A program made the position numbers and the translations under genes. A DNA stretch of 64,000 bases from Bacteroidales bacterium (GTDB lineage Bacteria > Bacteroidota > Bacteroidia > Bacteroidales > UBA932). Location: the NCBI GenBank assembly GCA_017961345.1, contig JAGCXP010000003.1, forward strand, positions 1-64,000. The letters are read 5' to 3'. The notes under the pieces were generated by a model. That model had not been told where the DNA came from, searched no databases, and saw only the letters and a list, made by a program, of their open reading frames with translations. This document shows positions 55,647 to 64,000 of the stretch, one piece after another (positions within the stretch are counted from its first letter, which is position 1; each line of letters starts with the position of its first letter).

Positions 55647-57665
55647 TTAATAAAAACGAGCACGGTTATCTTTTACCTTGCCCTCCGACATCACCGGGAC
55701 AATCATCTGGGCATAGTACTGAGCCTTCTGGGCATCCAGTGCCTTTGCGTCATCCTCGTTGTAGAAGGAACCCGTCTCGCGGGACAGGACATTGTACACG
55801 TAAATGGTGTACAGGCTGCTGACAGGGCCGCTCACCTTTCCCACTTCCGCCGATGCCACGGCACCGATCAGCACGGGATCGAGCGACTGTCCGCCGGCGG
55901 AGGAGAAGGCCACGCCTTCCTTGGTGCTCACCTCGGTATCCAGCGCCTCGGCCACCTGAGACATGGTCTCCATTCCGGCAATCTTCTCGGCCACTTCCGC
56001 CTTGCGATGGGCGGCCACCTGCTCCTGATAAAGGTTCATCCGGATACCGGCAGCCACTTCTTTAAGCGGGGTGTATCCCTCTTCGCGGATTTCCTTCACC
56101 GCCACGACGAAGAACGCGTTGTTGGCTACGGAAATAATGTTGCTGACCGCACCCTTCTTCTGATCGAACACCCAACGGACTACTTCGGTGCAACCGTCCA
56201 CGGTGCCGATGGTGCGCGTGCTCTCAAGCACCCTGTTCTGGCTGTTTACATACAGGTGCAGGGAGTCCGCAGCGGCCTTGAAACTCTTATAGTTGCCGGC
56301 GGAGCGGACGGCCATCGTATTGGCACGGGAATAATAGTCGTTATAAGTTGCCTTGCCGGCCACAATGTTCTTGGAAAGGATAGCCACCTGTTTCTTCTCC
56401 ACGGGAGCGGATTTTTTGACCACCTTGGCGGCCAGTTTTCCGTACTGGGGGCTGTCAATCAGCCGGGCCTTGTTCAACGGAGCGTCAAAGAGCACCTCGC
56501 AGCCGGAAACCATGCGGTCCTGGGTCATGTTCATCGCCTCGGAAGCGTCAAGTTTGGCTTCCAGGTCGGCATCAATTTTCTCCACATTGCCGGCGACGGC
56601 CAGTTTCACATCGATGTCGTTGGGCATCATCTTCTTGTCGAGGATGCGCACGGCATAGAACGCCTCGTCTCCCTCGATTACCTTGGAAACGGCACCCACC
56701 TTGTTTTCGTCCACGAACTCGGCCACCTTGCGGTCGACAGAATTGAGTTCGCCCCTGCCATACCAGCGGCCGTCGAATTTACGGTCGGAATTGCGCAGGA
56801 AAGACTTGGAATTGTCGGTTTTTACAAATTCATCATAAAGAGCGGCAATCTTCTCGTTGGCGGCGGCGATGTCTTCGGTAGAAGGCTTCACCTCGAACAC
56901 AACATATTCGATATCTCGGCTGGCGTCGCACTTGTAGTCTTTCTTATGGGCCTTGTAGTACTTCTCGACATCCCTGTCGGTCACCTGAACCGTGGAATCC
57001 GCTGCATAACCCACGGGGACCATCACAAACTCGATATTGGCCGTGGTGTTGTTTTCCTCTATCGCCCGGGCGGACATCAAGGCATTCTCCACATTGCTGC
57101 TGGTGAAAAGGGAGTTGTATTTCTGATAATACGCTGCCGTCACGACCGCCTTCTGCAGATAATCCCAATAGATTTTGAGGCGTCCGCTCTCATCAGAGGA
57201 AACCTGCTGCACGAAATCTTTCAGACGATCTACGCTGAACACGCCGTTTTCATCGGCAAAATTGGGATCCCGCGCCAGGATGGGAGAGACCTCATTGCCT
57301 GTCGTGAGGTCGATTTTCTCATCCTTACCGACATACAGACCCGCGGCCTTGCAGTTTTTGATAAAGAGATACTCATCCACCAGCGACTGCCAGGCGGCAT
57401 CCCGGACGTTCTTCTGCTGCTCATCCGAAGAAGCAGATGAACCGGTGATAATCTCGTTGAGTTTGTTGTAGGTGTCCACATCCTGCTGATAGCGCTGATA
57501 ATCAATGCGCTTGCCGTCGATCTGGCCGACGTCGTATTTGGAAGACATGGAATACATCACAGAACTGAGCGTGCTCGGATCAATGATGAAGGAAAGGAGG
57601 GCGATGGCAATGATTACCGTAATCGCCACGCCGAATTTTACGCGAATTCTTTCAAGTACCGCCAT
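55647..57665 (-). CDS. PpiD/SurA-like periplasmic chaperone
   Basis: A 672-residue inner-membrane-anchored folding factor for outer-membrane proteins. Features: one N-terminal helix (FGVAITVIIAIALLSFII), a SurA_N-type helical region (GKRIDYQRYQQDVDTYNKLN, SLVDEYLFIKNCKAAGLYV), and parvulin-like segments that are divergent (WYGRGELNSVDRKVAEFV; KEIREEGYTPLKEVAAGIRM). Length and layout fit PpiD of Bacteroidota. Whether it keeps isomerase activity is unclear. It lies in the minus-strand cluster OMP-TPR-LptC-PpiD-esterase. Confidence 0.85.
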   Translation of the reverse strand: MAVLERIRVKFGVAITVIIAIALLSFIIDPSTLSSVMYSMSSKYDVGQIDGKRIDYQRYQQDVDTYNKLNEIITGSSASSDEQQKNVRDAAWQSLVDEYLFIKNCKAAGLYVGKDEKIDLTTGNEVSPILARDPNFADENGVFSVDRLKDFVQQVSSDESGRLKIYWDYLQKAVVTAAYYQKYNSLFTSSNVENALMSARAIEENNTTANIEFVMVPVGYAADSTVQVTDRDVEKYYKAHKKDYKCDASRDIEYVVFEVKPSTEDIAAANEKIAALYDEFVKTDNSKSFLRNSDRKFDGRWYGRGELNSVDRKVAEFVDENKVGAVSKVIEGDEAFYAVRILDKKMMPNDIDVKLAVAGNVEKIDADLEAKLDASEAMNMTQDRMVSGCEVLFDAPLNKARLIDSPQYGKLAAKVVKKSAPVEKKQVAILSKNIVAGKATYNDYYSRANTMAVRSAGNYKSFKAAADSLHLYVNSQNRVLESTRTIGTVDGCTEVVRWVFDQKKGAVSNIISVANNAFFVVAVKEIREEGYTPLKEVAAGIRMNLYQEQVAAHRKAEVAEKIAGMETMSQVAEALDTEVSTKEGVAFSSAGGQSLDPVLIGAVASAEVGKVSGPVSSLYTIYVYNVLSRETGSFYNEDDAKALDAQKAQYYAQMIVPVMSEGKVKDNRARFY

Positions 57666-57734
57666 ATGGTTGTTTTTTTAATTACATATAAAGTTTGCGA
57701 ATTTACGAATTTTCCGGGAATAAGGAAAGTTTTT

Positions 57735-58364
57735 TTACGGATGAAAGACCGGACCGATCAGATTGACCGAATCCACCTGCTGCTCTTCCCCCTCCGTGAA
57801 CGCATAACTGTTGAACGGACGTTTGATCAGGGTATTGCGGGCCCGTTGGTCGGATTCCATGCCATATCCCTGCATAAAACCGTCCGGAGAATAAATCTTA
57901 ACATAACAGTCCGTCCAGATCAGCTCCCTTGTCCGGTCCCAGTAGAGTGTATCGGATTCCATCACCTCCCGCTTCTCGATATTTTCCACCCGCACATCCC
58001 CGCAGACCAGCCAGACCTCATGGCCGTTCTTTTTCGGTGTCGTATGCCGGGCCCGCTTGGACTGGATGGTGGTTTCTAGTTCCCCGTCCTCATCATAGAC
58101 AAACACGGAAAAACCCTCCGGAAACGACTCATAGGTGCTGGTATCCGTCTCAAAACGCTGCATCAGCCCCCCTTCCATCCGCATTTTCAGCAAGCCGTTT
58201 TCGGTATCCACCACAAACATGTTCCGAACCGTCTGGAGTGGAACGCTTTCAATATCCACATGGTCGGCTTTTCCGAGTTTTCCCTTGCAGGAAGAAAGGA
58301 CAAAGAGACCGGCGATCATACAGATTGCCGGTCCCTTGAGAAATATATGTCGAAAAAAAGACAA
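57735..58364 (-). CDS. lptC: LptC-family LPS export protein
   Basis: LptC links the LPS transporter in the inner membrane to the periplasmic bridge. This 209-residue form is a lipoprotein (lipobox LSSC, Cys 26) rather than having a plain membrane anchor, as is common in Bacteroidota. The OstA-like beta-jellyroll is visible: VRNMFVVDTENGLLKMRMEG, LETTIQSKRARHTTPKKNGH, EVWLVCGDVRVENIEKRE, and SDTLYWDRTRELIWTD with YSPDGFMQGYGMESD. It starts 3 bp after the TPR gene stop, so they are co-transcribed. LptC sequences diverge strongly, so the call rests mainly on these repeats and gene order. Confidence 0.8.
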   Translation of the reverse strand: MSFFRHIFLKGPAICMIAGLFVLSSCKGKLGKADHVDIESVPLQTVRNMFVVDTENGLLKMRMEGGLMQRFETDTSTYESFPEGFSVFVYDEDGELETTIQSKRARHTTPKKNGHEVWLVCGDVRVENIEKREVMESDTLYWDRTRELIWTDCYVKIYSPDGFMQGYGMESDQRARNTLIKRPFNSYAFTEGEEQQVDSVNLIGPVFHP

Positions 58365-58367
58365 GAC

Positions 58368-59705
58368 TTATTTTGTCTGGGTACGCACCGTCGTGGTGGC
58401 TGACATACCGTTGCAGTTGACCGTATAGCGGTCGCCATCGGTCAGGTTATACATGAAGGCTTCAGACTTCTCCGGGAAGTACTGGCGGTACTGGGCGGCG
58501 AGTTTGTTCGCCTCGGGGGCCAGCGCCGCATCCGCTGCAGCCGCTTTCTGCATATAATCCACGGCCACCCAGAACGGAGCACGGGACTCGATTTCATTGC
58601 CGCCCTTGCAGGATGCACTGCCCCAAATGGAGCCGGCCAGCATATAGGACTTGGCCGTCACATCTCCGTCATGATCAAGAGCGAGGCACTTCAGCACGGA
58701 AGCGTAAGCCTTGGCGCGGTTGCCGTTCTTGTGATTGAACACGGCAGATTCATAGTAATACTGCGCATCCATTTCATCATCGCTCTCGTCGAAAGCAATC
58801 GCCTCGTCCAGATAGCGGTTCGCGCTGGCAACATCCCCTTTGGAGGAGAACAGGCGATACAGGCCGTAAGCCGTACTGTAAGAAGGATTGGCTTTGTAGA
58901 GTTTGGTAACCGCAGCCACATACAGGTCGTTATCCGTACAGTCCTGGGTACTGCGCATCATGGTCGCAATTTTTCCTAGCAAATCAAGGTTGTCGGGGTC
59001 CGCCTGGTATTTCGGCGTAAAGATAGCGAGCAGGTTCTCGCAGGAAGCCACGCGGCTGCTGACAAAGAGATTCTCCACCGCCGAACGGATGGTAGCGGCA
59101 TTGTTGTCTTCCGGATTCTTGGCTAGGACCGCATCCAGGTTCTTCATGCAGAGTTCGTAATCGGCGATGACCTGATCGATCTCCAGCGCGCCGGCCTGGT
59201 AATTCTCCACGGAGCTATTCATGTAGTTGACATAAATGCCGGGCTTGGTAGCCACACCGTTGGCGGCAATGCTTTCCTTGCAGATTTCATACAGGGCCTT
59301 CTTATCCGTATTACGGAACTGGATCATATCCAAAGTTTTGTTTTCCAGCGCTTTGTTTCTCATCTTCGGATAATTCTCCATACGGATGTCGTGAAGCATC
59401 ATCAAGGTATCCACCTGCGCTTCCCGAAGTTCTGCGTTCTTCCTGTTTTTGTTGATTTCCTGACGCATCAGGACCGTACCGTTGATCAGCATAGTCTGAT
59501 TGGCCGTAGGAGGACAATACTTGAAGGCCTTTCTCCAGTTGGGAAGAGCGTCGCGATAGTTTTTCACCTTGAAATGATCCTGATAGAAAGACAGATACTT
59601 AAGGCACTCTGCGCTGTCTGGACCGTACTTTCCATAAGCTGACGCCACGTTTCCGCTGAGCAGAAAAGCGAGCGCCATACTGAAAATCACTGCTACTTTT
59701 TTCAT
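58368..59705 (-). CDS. Tetratricopeptide-repeat periplasmic protein (445 aa)
   Basis: A protein with a cleavable signal peptide (MKKVAVIFSMALAFLLSG) and TPR-type helical repeats over most of its length (SFYQDHFKVKNYRDALPNWR, AESAV-like units such as YYYESAVFNHKNGNRAKAY). It is found in the conserved Bacteroidota cluster with an outer-membrane barrel upstream and LptC downstream, which suggests work in envelope assembly, probably as a scaffold. The start at 59705 is chosen because the longer frame from 59792 runs back into the barrel gene. The stop is 3 bp before lptC. Confidence 0.82.
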   Translation of the reverse strand: MKKVAVIFSMALAFLLSGNVASAYGKYGPDSAECLKYLSFYQDHFKVKNYRDALPNWRKAFKYCPPTANQTMLINGTVLMRQEINKNRKNAELREAQVDTLMMLHDIRMENYPKMRNKALENKTLDMIQFRNTDKKALYEICKESIAANGVATKPGIYVNYMNSSVENYQAGALEIDQVIADYELCMKNLDAVLAKNPEDNNAATIRSAVENLFVSSRVASCENLLAIFTPKYQADPDNLDLLGKIATMMRSTQDCTDNDLYVAAVTKLYKANPSYSTAYGLYRLFSSKGDVASANRYLDEAIAFDESDDEMDAQYYYESAVFNHKNGNRAKAYASVLKCLALDHDGDVTAKSYMLAGSIWGSASCKGGNEIESRAPFWVAVDYMQKAAAADAALAPEANKLAAQYRQYFPEKSEAFMYNLTDGDRYTVNCNGMSATTTVRTQTK

Positions 59706-59718
59706 GTTATTGTGGTTT

Positions 59719-61050
59719 TTATTCATACTTCGGTTTCTGGAACCAAATATCGTGGATATTGATACTCGCATGGACTTTAAAGAACATTTCACGAATCATT
59801 CCGCTTTTCAAAGTTCCTCTTTTACCAAAATCTATGCCGAGCGTGAATCCGTTGTTCCAGCGGTACACCGGTAAGGTAACCCCTAAAGTGATGCCGCAGG
59901 AACTGATTTGGTTGCCTGCATAGGTAAAATTTTCCGTCTCATAATAAGCACCGGCACGATAGGACATCCTCCTGTAGTAGTAACGGATATCGTTTCGGTT
60001 GGGTACGAAATCCACACCCACGCGGAAGGATTGGGAAATGGTAGAGGTAATGGCCTGACCGGATTCCGTATTGACCGCAAAACCCCTTGCGGAAGAAAAT
60101 CCGCTCGAGCGCCAGTCTCCCCGCAGATAGTCGAATTCAATCATCCACCGGTTATTCAGTTTCAAACTGATTCCCACTCCGATTTCATCACCCAAAGCTA
60201 TGCCCTCAGTTGCCATTTTCTTGGTATACAGGGAATCCTGTACATTGGAAAGAATGGCGTAGAAATATTCCTCGTTGGTACCGTGAATGGGAGTACGAAG
60301 ACGATAAGTGGCTCCTAACGTCAGGGAAGTGCCATAATTGAAACGCTGTTCGTACTGCAAACCGAATTTTCCACCCAGGCCCCAGATCTTCATATCATAT
60401 CCGCCATAAATATCCCGGCTGAACTGATTATCGAATATCGTATTGGCAACCTTTTCAATATTTCCGAAATAATAATCGATTTCCGCACCGATGGAAAAAC
60501 ATTTCCAGAAGGTGGCACCGGCAGAGAGGAATACTTTCGTCAGGGTACCCTCGCCGTAAGACTGGTAATTGATATTACCGGTGTGACCTATCACTTCAGG
60601 GCGGGTTTCATTGTAGGAAAAATCATATCCCACTCCGCTGAAAGGCGTCACACCCACCGCCATGGCGGAAGACTTCCAAATCGGAAAAGAGAGGACGAAA
60701 TTACTGATATTGAAAAGGTTATTGACAGAAGTAAGGTTTTTTGCACCCACTTGTCTCTGACTGAAATATTTATTATCATTGCTGACTCCAAAGTCCAGCA
60801 TAAACGAAAGGGTGTCCCTGGCTGCCAGGGCGGCCGGATTGAGATAATTAATATAGTGGTGATCCCGTCCGGCGATACCCACTCCACCCATCGTTTTGTT
60901 GTAGGCCGTTCCTTCCCGTACTAAATCCCCTACCGCAAAAACGGAATAGGGAGAATAGGACGAAGAAGCTCCGTTCTGCGCGAAAAGATTCGGCATCACA
61001 GAAAACAAAAGGCAAACAGCCAAACATATGCGTGTGGACTTTTTCATCAA
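59719..61050 (-). CDS. Outer membrane beta-barrel protein (443 aa)
   Basis: An outer-membrane protein with signal peptide (ending LFAQ) and amphipathic beta strands to the end. Motifs seen in this Bacteroidota family are SSYSPYSVFAVGDLVREGTA, NKTMGGVGIAGRDHHYINYL, NPAALAARDTLSFMLDFGV, and a C-terminal part with FTLGIDFGKRGTLKSGMI. The NPA stretch after Gly-rich strands recalls FadL/PorV-like barrels, but the exact role is unknown. It is the first gene of the envelope cluster; the TPR gene follows 13 bp later. Confidence 0.82.
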   Translation of the reverse strand: MMKKSTRICLAVCLLFSVMPNLFAQNGASSSYSPYSVFAVGDLVREGTAYNKTMGGVGIAGRDHHYINYLNPAALAARDTLSFMLDFGVSNDNKYFSQRQVGAKNLTSVNNLFNISNFVLSFPIWKSSAMAVGVTPFSGVGYDFSYNETRPEVIGHTGNINYQSYGEGTLTKVFLSAGATFWKCFSIGAEIDYYFGNIEKVANTIFDNQFSRDIYGGYDMKIWGLGGKFGLQYEQRFNYGTSLTLGATYRLRTPIHGTNEEYFYAILSNVQDSLYTKKMATEGIALGDEIGVGISLKLNNRWMIEFDYLRGDWRSSGFSSARGFAVNTESGQAITSTISQSFRVGVDFVPNRNDIRYYYRRMSYRAGAYYETENFTYAGNQISSCGITLGVTLPVYRWNNGFTLGIDFGKRGTLKSGMIREMFFKVHASINIHDIWFQKPKYE

Positions 61051-61122
61051 TAAAAATATCCAGGCAAAGTCTGCAAAGTTGCGATTTTTTCTTCTTTTTT
61101 CAAAATTTAGCGTGAAGAAGTC

Positions 61123-62151
61123 TTAAAAAAGACCGGGTTCGTTGCTATAATCCGCCATTCTATCCAGACCAAGGTGTTTATACGCCAATTCGGTCGCTTC
61201 CCTGCCGCGGGGTGTACGGACGATAAACCCTTCTTTTATCAGGAAAGGCTCGTAAACTTCTTCCAGGGTTCCGGGATCTTCACCGACAGCAGTAGCAATG
61301 GTTCCTATGCCGACAGGACCTCCTTTAAATTTGGTAATTATTGTCTTAAGTATTTTATTATCAATGGAGTCTAAACCACGTTTATCGATATTGAGGGCAT
61401 CGAGCGCAAAGCGTGCGATGGGAAGGTCAATGCTTCCGTTTCCCTTTACCTGCGCAAAATCGCGTACCCTGCGAAGCAGGGAATTGGCAATTCGCGGCGT
61501 TCCCCGGCTTCTGAGCGCAATTTCCTGAGCGGCTTCTTCGTTGATTTCCACTTTTAAAATGGAAGCGCTGCGCTTAACGATATGTAATAAAGTGACTGTA
61601 TCGTAATATTCCAGGGCACATTTAATTCCGAAACGGGCTCTGAGCGGAGACGTCAGCAAGCCGCTTCGCGTTGTTGCGCCGACCAGCGTAAAAGGAGCGA
61701 GATTGATCCGGACGGAACGGGCTCCCGGGCCTTTATCCACCATAATATCAATCACATAATCCTCCATGGCGGAATAGAGGTATTCTTCCACGACGGGAGA
61801 AAGCCGATGAATTTCATCGATAAAAAGCACATCCCCTTCTTTTAAGGAAATCAGCAGACCGGCCAAATCTCCCGGTTTATCGAGCACAGGTCCCGAACTG
61901 ACTTTCATATCCACACCCAATTCATTGGCGATGATATGGGCAAGGGTTGTCTTTCCGAGTCCCGGAGGACCGTGAAACAGCACATGATCGAGCGACTCGC
62001 CACGCATTTTCGCCGCTTGAATGAATATCTTCAGATTTTCAACGATTTTATCCTGTCCGCAAAATTCTTCGAGTTCCTGCGGGCGAATAATTCCGTCTAA
62101 ATCATTATCTTTGCACGCCCCATCGGTGTGCGGGTCGAAACTTTCCTGCAT
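61123..62151 (-). CDS. ruvB: Holliday junction branch-migration helicase RuvB
   Basis: RuvB is the hexameric AAA+ motor that, with RuvA, drives branch migration of Holliday junctions. The 342-residue protein shows [18 protein letters not shown], Walker [21 protein letters not shown], Walker [13 protein letters not shown], sensor 1 [19 protein letters not shown], and the winged-helix end [20 protein letters not shown] with [20 protein letters not shown]. The ATG at 62151 is chosen because the -7 box TATCTTTG (62180-62173, minus strand) lies just upstream; a start at 62175 would sit inside the box. Confidence 0.97.
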   Translation of the reverse strand: MQESFDPHTDGACKDNDLDGIIRPQELEEFCGQDKIVENLKIFIQAAKMRGESLDHVLFHGPPGLGKTTLAHIIANELGVDMKVSSGPVLDKPGDLAGLLISLKEGDVLFIDEIHRLSPVVEEYLYSAMEDYVIDIMVDKGPGARSVRINLAPFTLVGATTRSGLLTSPLRARFGIKCALEYYDTVTLLHIVKRSASILKVEINEEAAQEIALRSRGTPRIANSLLRRVRDFAQVKGNGSIDLPIARFALDALNIDKRGLDSIDNKILKTIITKFKGGPVGIGTIATAVGEDPGTLEEVYEPFLIKEGFIVRTPRGREATELAYKHLGLDRMADYSNEPGLF

Positions 62152-62172
62152 GCACAAAACATTTAATAAATA

Positions 62173-62180
62173 CAAAGATA
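62173..62180 (-). promoter_or_regulatory. -7 box of ruvB
   Basis: TATCTTTG on the minus strand fits TAnnTTTG, 21 bp before the ruvB ATG. The region 62181-62336 between the divergent ruvB and mfd genes is AT-rich; I see no further clear feature in it. Confidence 0.55.
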
Positions 62181-62336
62181 TACTTTTTTAAAATTTATTA
62201 GGTTGTTATTAGCTTGTTGATTTGTTAATAACCTTATAAGTCTTTCATTATCAATCATAAAATTTTACACTTCCTTTCTGGAAACTTTTTATAAAAAAGA
62301 TACTTTCTCTCTTGCAAAATCGGAAAATCCGACGAT

Positions 62337-64000
62337 ATGGATGATTTTTTTAAAAATGAAAATATTGTTTTAAGAAAAAATCAACAGGGAATTCAACAGT
62401 TTTTCAACAAGGTTTTCCACGAGGATCTTTTCTGTGCCTCCCTTTCGCTTTCCGCACGTTGGTTTGCTGTCAGGGAGTGTGGCTTTTCCGGACTTCATTT
62501 TATCATTCTTCCTGACAAGGAAAGTGCAGAGTATTGTGTTGCAGACCTTTATCATTTAATTGAAGGAGATAAGGTATTTATTCTCCCTCATTCCGGAAAA
62601 AACATTGAACGAAGTAATTATAAATCGACGCTTTGTGTTCAAAGGACGGCCGCGCTGGGGAAGATAGCGGAACATAAAGCCGGTGAGAATCTTTATATTA
62701 TTTCTTATCCTGCTGCTCTGGAGGAGAAAATTCCTTCATTGAAGAAAAATTTCAAACCGATTATCCTTTTTAGAAAAGGCGATGAAATCTCCCATGAAAA
62801 TCTTTCCAAAATCTTATATGAGAATGGTTTTGAAAAGGTGGATTTCGTCAGCCAGCCTGGACAGTATACCCTCCGGGGCGGAATCGTGGATATTTTTTCC
62901 TATTCCATCAACCAGCCTTACCGACTCTCCTTCTTCGGAAATGAAATAGATGATATAAAAATCTTCGACTGTAATACCCAACTTTCCATTGAAAAAGTGG
63001 ATGAGGCGGCTATTTATCCCTCTTTTTTTGAAGGAGAGACTCAGTCGGATGAAGAATATATTACGCAGCATCTTCCGAAAGATACCCTTTTCTGGCTGGA
63101 TACCGCTGCGCTTTATCAGGAAAAGGATTTTTATACCTTTATCAAGCCTCATAAAAAAGTTTATCTTTCCGCTGCGCCCGATTCCGGCGTGGAAACCATA
63201 AAATTCAACATTTCCGCCCAGCCTGTATTCCATAAGAATTTCGACCTGATGATAGAGGATATCCGTTCAAAAAAGGAAAACGGATACCAGGTGTTTATAT
63301 TTGGAGAGAAAAAGGCCCAGCTGGACCGGCTTTCTTCCATTATCAAGGAAAGTGGCGGGATATTGCCCGAATTCATTCCAGGAAAGAATCTCCACAACGG
63401 TTTTATCAATCACGACGCCAAGATTTGCTGCTATACGGATCATGAAATATTCGACCGTTTTCACCGCGTCGTGATGCGTCGTACGGTGGAAAAGAGTGAG
63501 CAGCTGACCATCAATGATTTAACCAGTTTTAATATCGGAGATTACGTGGTCCATATCGATTACGGTGTGGGGATTTTCGGAGGACTGGTAAAATTGAAAG
63601 ATGACAAAGGTCGCCTGCACGATGTCGTCAAGCTTCAGTACAGGGACAATGACGTCGTTTTCATTTCCATTCACTCCCTGCATAAGATATCCCGTTATAA
63701 ATCCCGCGACAGCGAACCTCCCGTCATCCATAAACTGGGCAGTAAAGCCTGGGCGGCCACCAAGACGAGCGCGAAGAAAAAAGTCAAGGATATCGCCAAA
63801 GACCTGATTAAACTCTACGCCAAGCGGAAAGGAACCGAAGGGTATGCGTTTTCCGCGGATTCCTACCTGCAACAGGAACTGGAATCTTCCTTTATGTATG
63901 AAGATACCCCGGATCAGGAAAAGGCGGTCAAGGCGGTCAAACGGGATATGGAGGATGACTGTCCGATGGATCGCCTGGTCTGCGGAGATGTTGGTTTTGG
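62337..64000 (+). CDS. mfd: Transcription-repair coupling factor Mfd, N-terminal part (partial at right edge)
   Basis: Mfd pushes stalled RNA polymerase off damaged DNA and recruits UvrA. The frame is open from the ATG at 62337 to the right edge, about 554 codons. Visible parts are the UvrB-like N-terminal module (LFCASLSLSARWFAV, VDFVSQPGQYTLRGGIVDIF), the RNA-polymerase-interacting domain (NIGDYVVHIDYGVGIFGGL, VVKLQYRDNDVVFISIHSLH, KISRY), and the start of the translocase module (TPDQEKAVKAVKRDMEDD, PMDRLVCGDVGFG, the beginning of Walker A). The N-terminal end is shorter than in E. coli. ruvB is divergent. Confidence 0.95.
   Translation, partial: MDDFFKNENIVLRKNQQGIQQFFNKVFHEDLFCASLSLSARWFAVRECGFSGLHFIILPDKESAEYCVADLYHLIEGDKVFILPHSGKNIERSNYKSTLCVQRTAALGKIAEHKAGENLYIISYPAALEEKIPSLKKNFKPIILFRKGDEISHENLSKILYENGFEKVDFVSQPGQYTLRGGIVDIFSYSINQPYRLSFFGNEIDDIKIFDCNTQLSIEKVDEAAIYPSFFEGETQSDEEYITQHLPKDTLFWLDTAALYQEKDFYTFIKPHKKVYLSAAPDSGVETIKFNISAQPVFHKNFDLMIEDIRSKKENGYQVFIFGEKKAQLDRLSSIIKESGGILPEFIPGKNLHNGFINHDAKICCYTDHEIFDRFHRVVMRRTVEKSEQLTINDLTSFNIGDYVVHIDYGVGIFGGLVKLKDDKGRLHDVVKLQYRDNDVVFISIHSLHKISRYKSRDSEPPVIHKLGSKAWAATKTSAKKKVKDIAKDLIKLYAKRKGTEGYAFSADSYLQQELESSFMYEDTPDQEKAVKAVKRDMEDDCPMDRLVCGDVGF

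Overview
The window comes from a member of the Bacteroidales (Bacteroidota). The evidence is a SusC/SusD pair, FecR and ECF-sigma regulation, fused SecDF, many lipoproteins with a Cys lipobox, -7 promoter boxes of the Bacteroides type (TAnnTTTG), DUF4837, and the OMP/TPR/LptC/PpiD gene order. Most of the DNA is moderately GC-rich. Two stretches, around the HigBA module and 42.5-45.2 kb, are visibly AT-richer. I saw no tRNA, rRNA, CRISPR array or insertion sequence.

0-20.6 kb: after the end of clpB comes an island of about 19 kb transcribed entirely on the minus strand. It holds an ECF sigma factor, a FecR anti-sigma factor, a SusC receptor with an STN signalling domain, SusD, three large GLUG-repeat lipoproteins, and three proteins with a phosphodiester glycosidase (NAGPA-type) domain. 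One of those three is fused to a histidine acid phosphatase. Five copies of a promoter-like element (TTTGTGYGT, N13, GCTTACT) stand before the transcription units, so the island looks like one ECF-sigma regulon. Two of the five drive micro-ORFs of 44 and 47 codons. There is no classical glycoside hydrolase. My inference is an undescribed locus for capture and stepwise processing of a phosphodiester-containing glycan. Upstream lies a glycerol kinase gene broken by one in-frame TGA.

20.6-38.6 kb: mostly core genes. These are purC, purB, a HigBA toxin-antitoxin pair, secDF, an XRE regulator, rnhB, a Mrp ATPase, asnA, def, ruvX, an M23 peptidase, dxr, rseP, a DUF4837 lipoprotein and a GH78 rhamnosidase. 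The antitoxin gene carries at its 3' end a 39-bp near-copy of the asnA 3' end.

38.6-45.2 kb: an accessory region. It has nested hairpins, a promoter followed by a candidate structured RNA, and a 1425-residue lipoprotein made of a coiled-coil stalk, EF-hand loops, leucine-rich repeats and a C-terminal C-type-lectin-like domain. The end of that domain looks like the variable repeat of a diversity-generating retroelement. A DUF2971 protein and a small lipoprotein follow.

45.2-64 kb: menaquinone genes (menA, menG), a fibronectin-like lipoprotein, a Cthe_2159-type carbohydrate-binding lipoprotein divergent from a membrane LytTR regulator, an endonuclease/phosphatase-family enzyme, ychF, a CpXC protein, tsaE, a tandem esterase, an envelope-biogenesis cluster (PpiD-like, LptC, TPR, outer-membrane barrel), ruvB, and the first part of mfd, which runs off the right edge.
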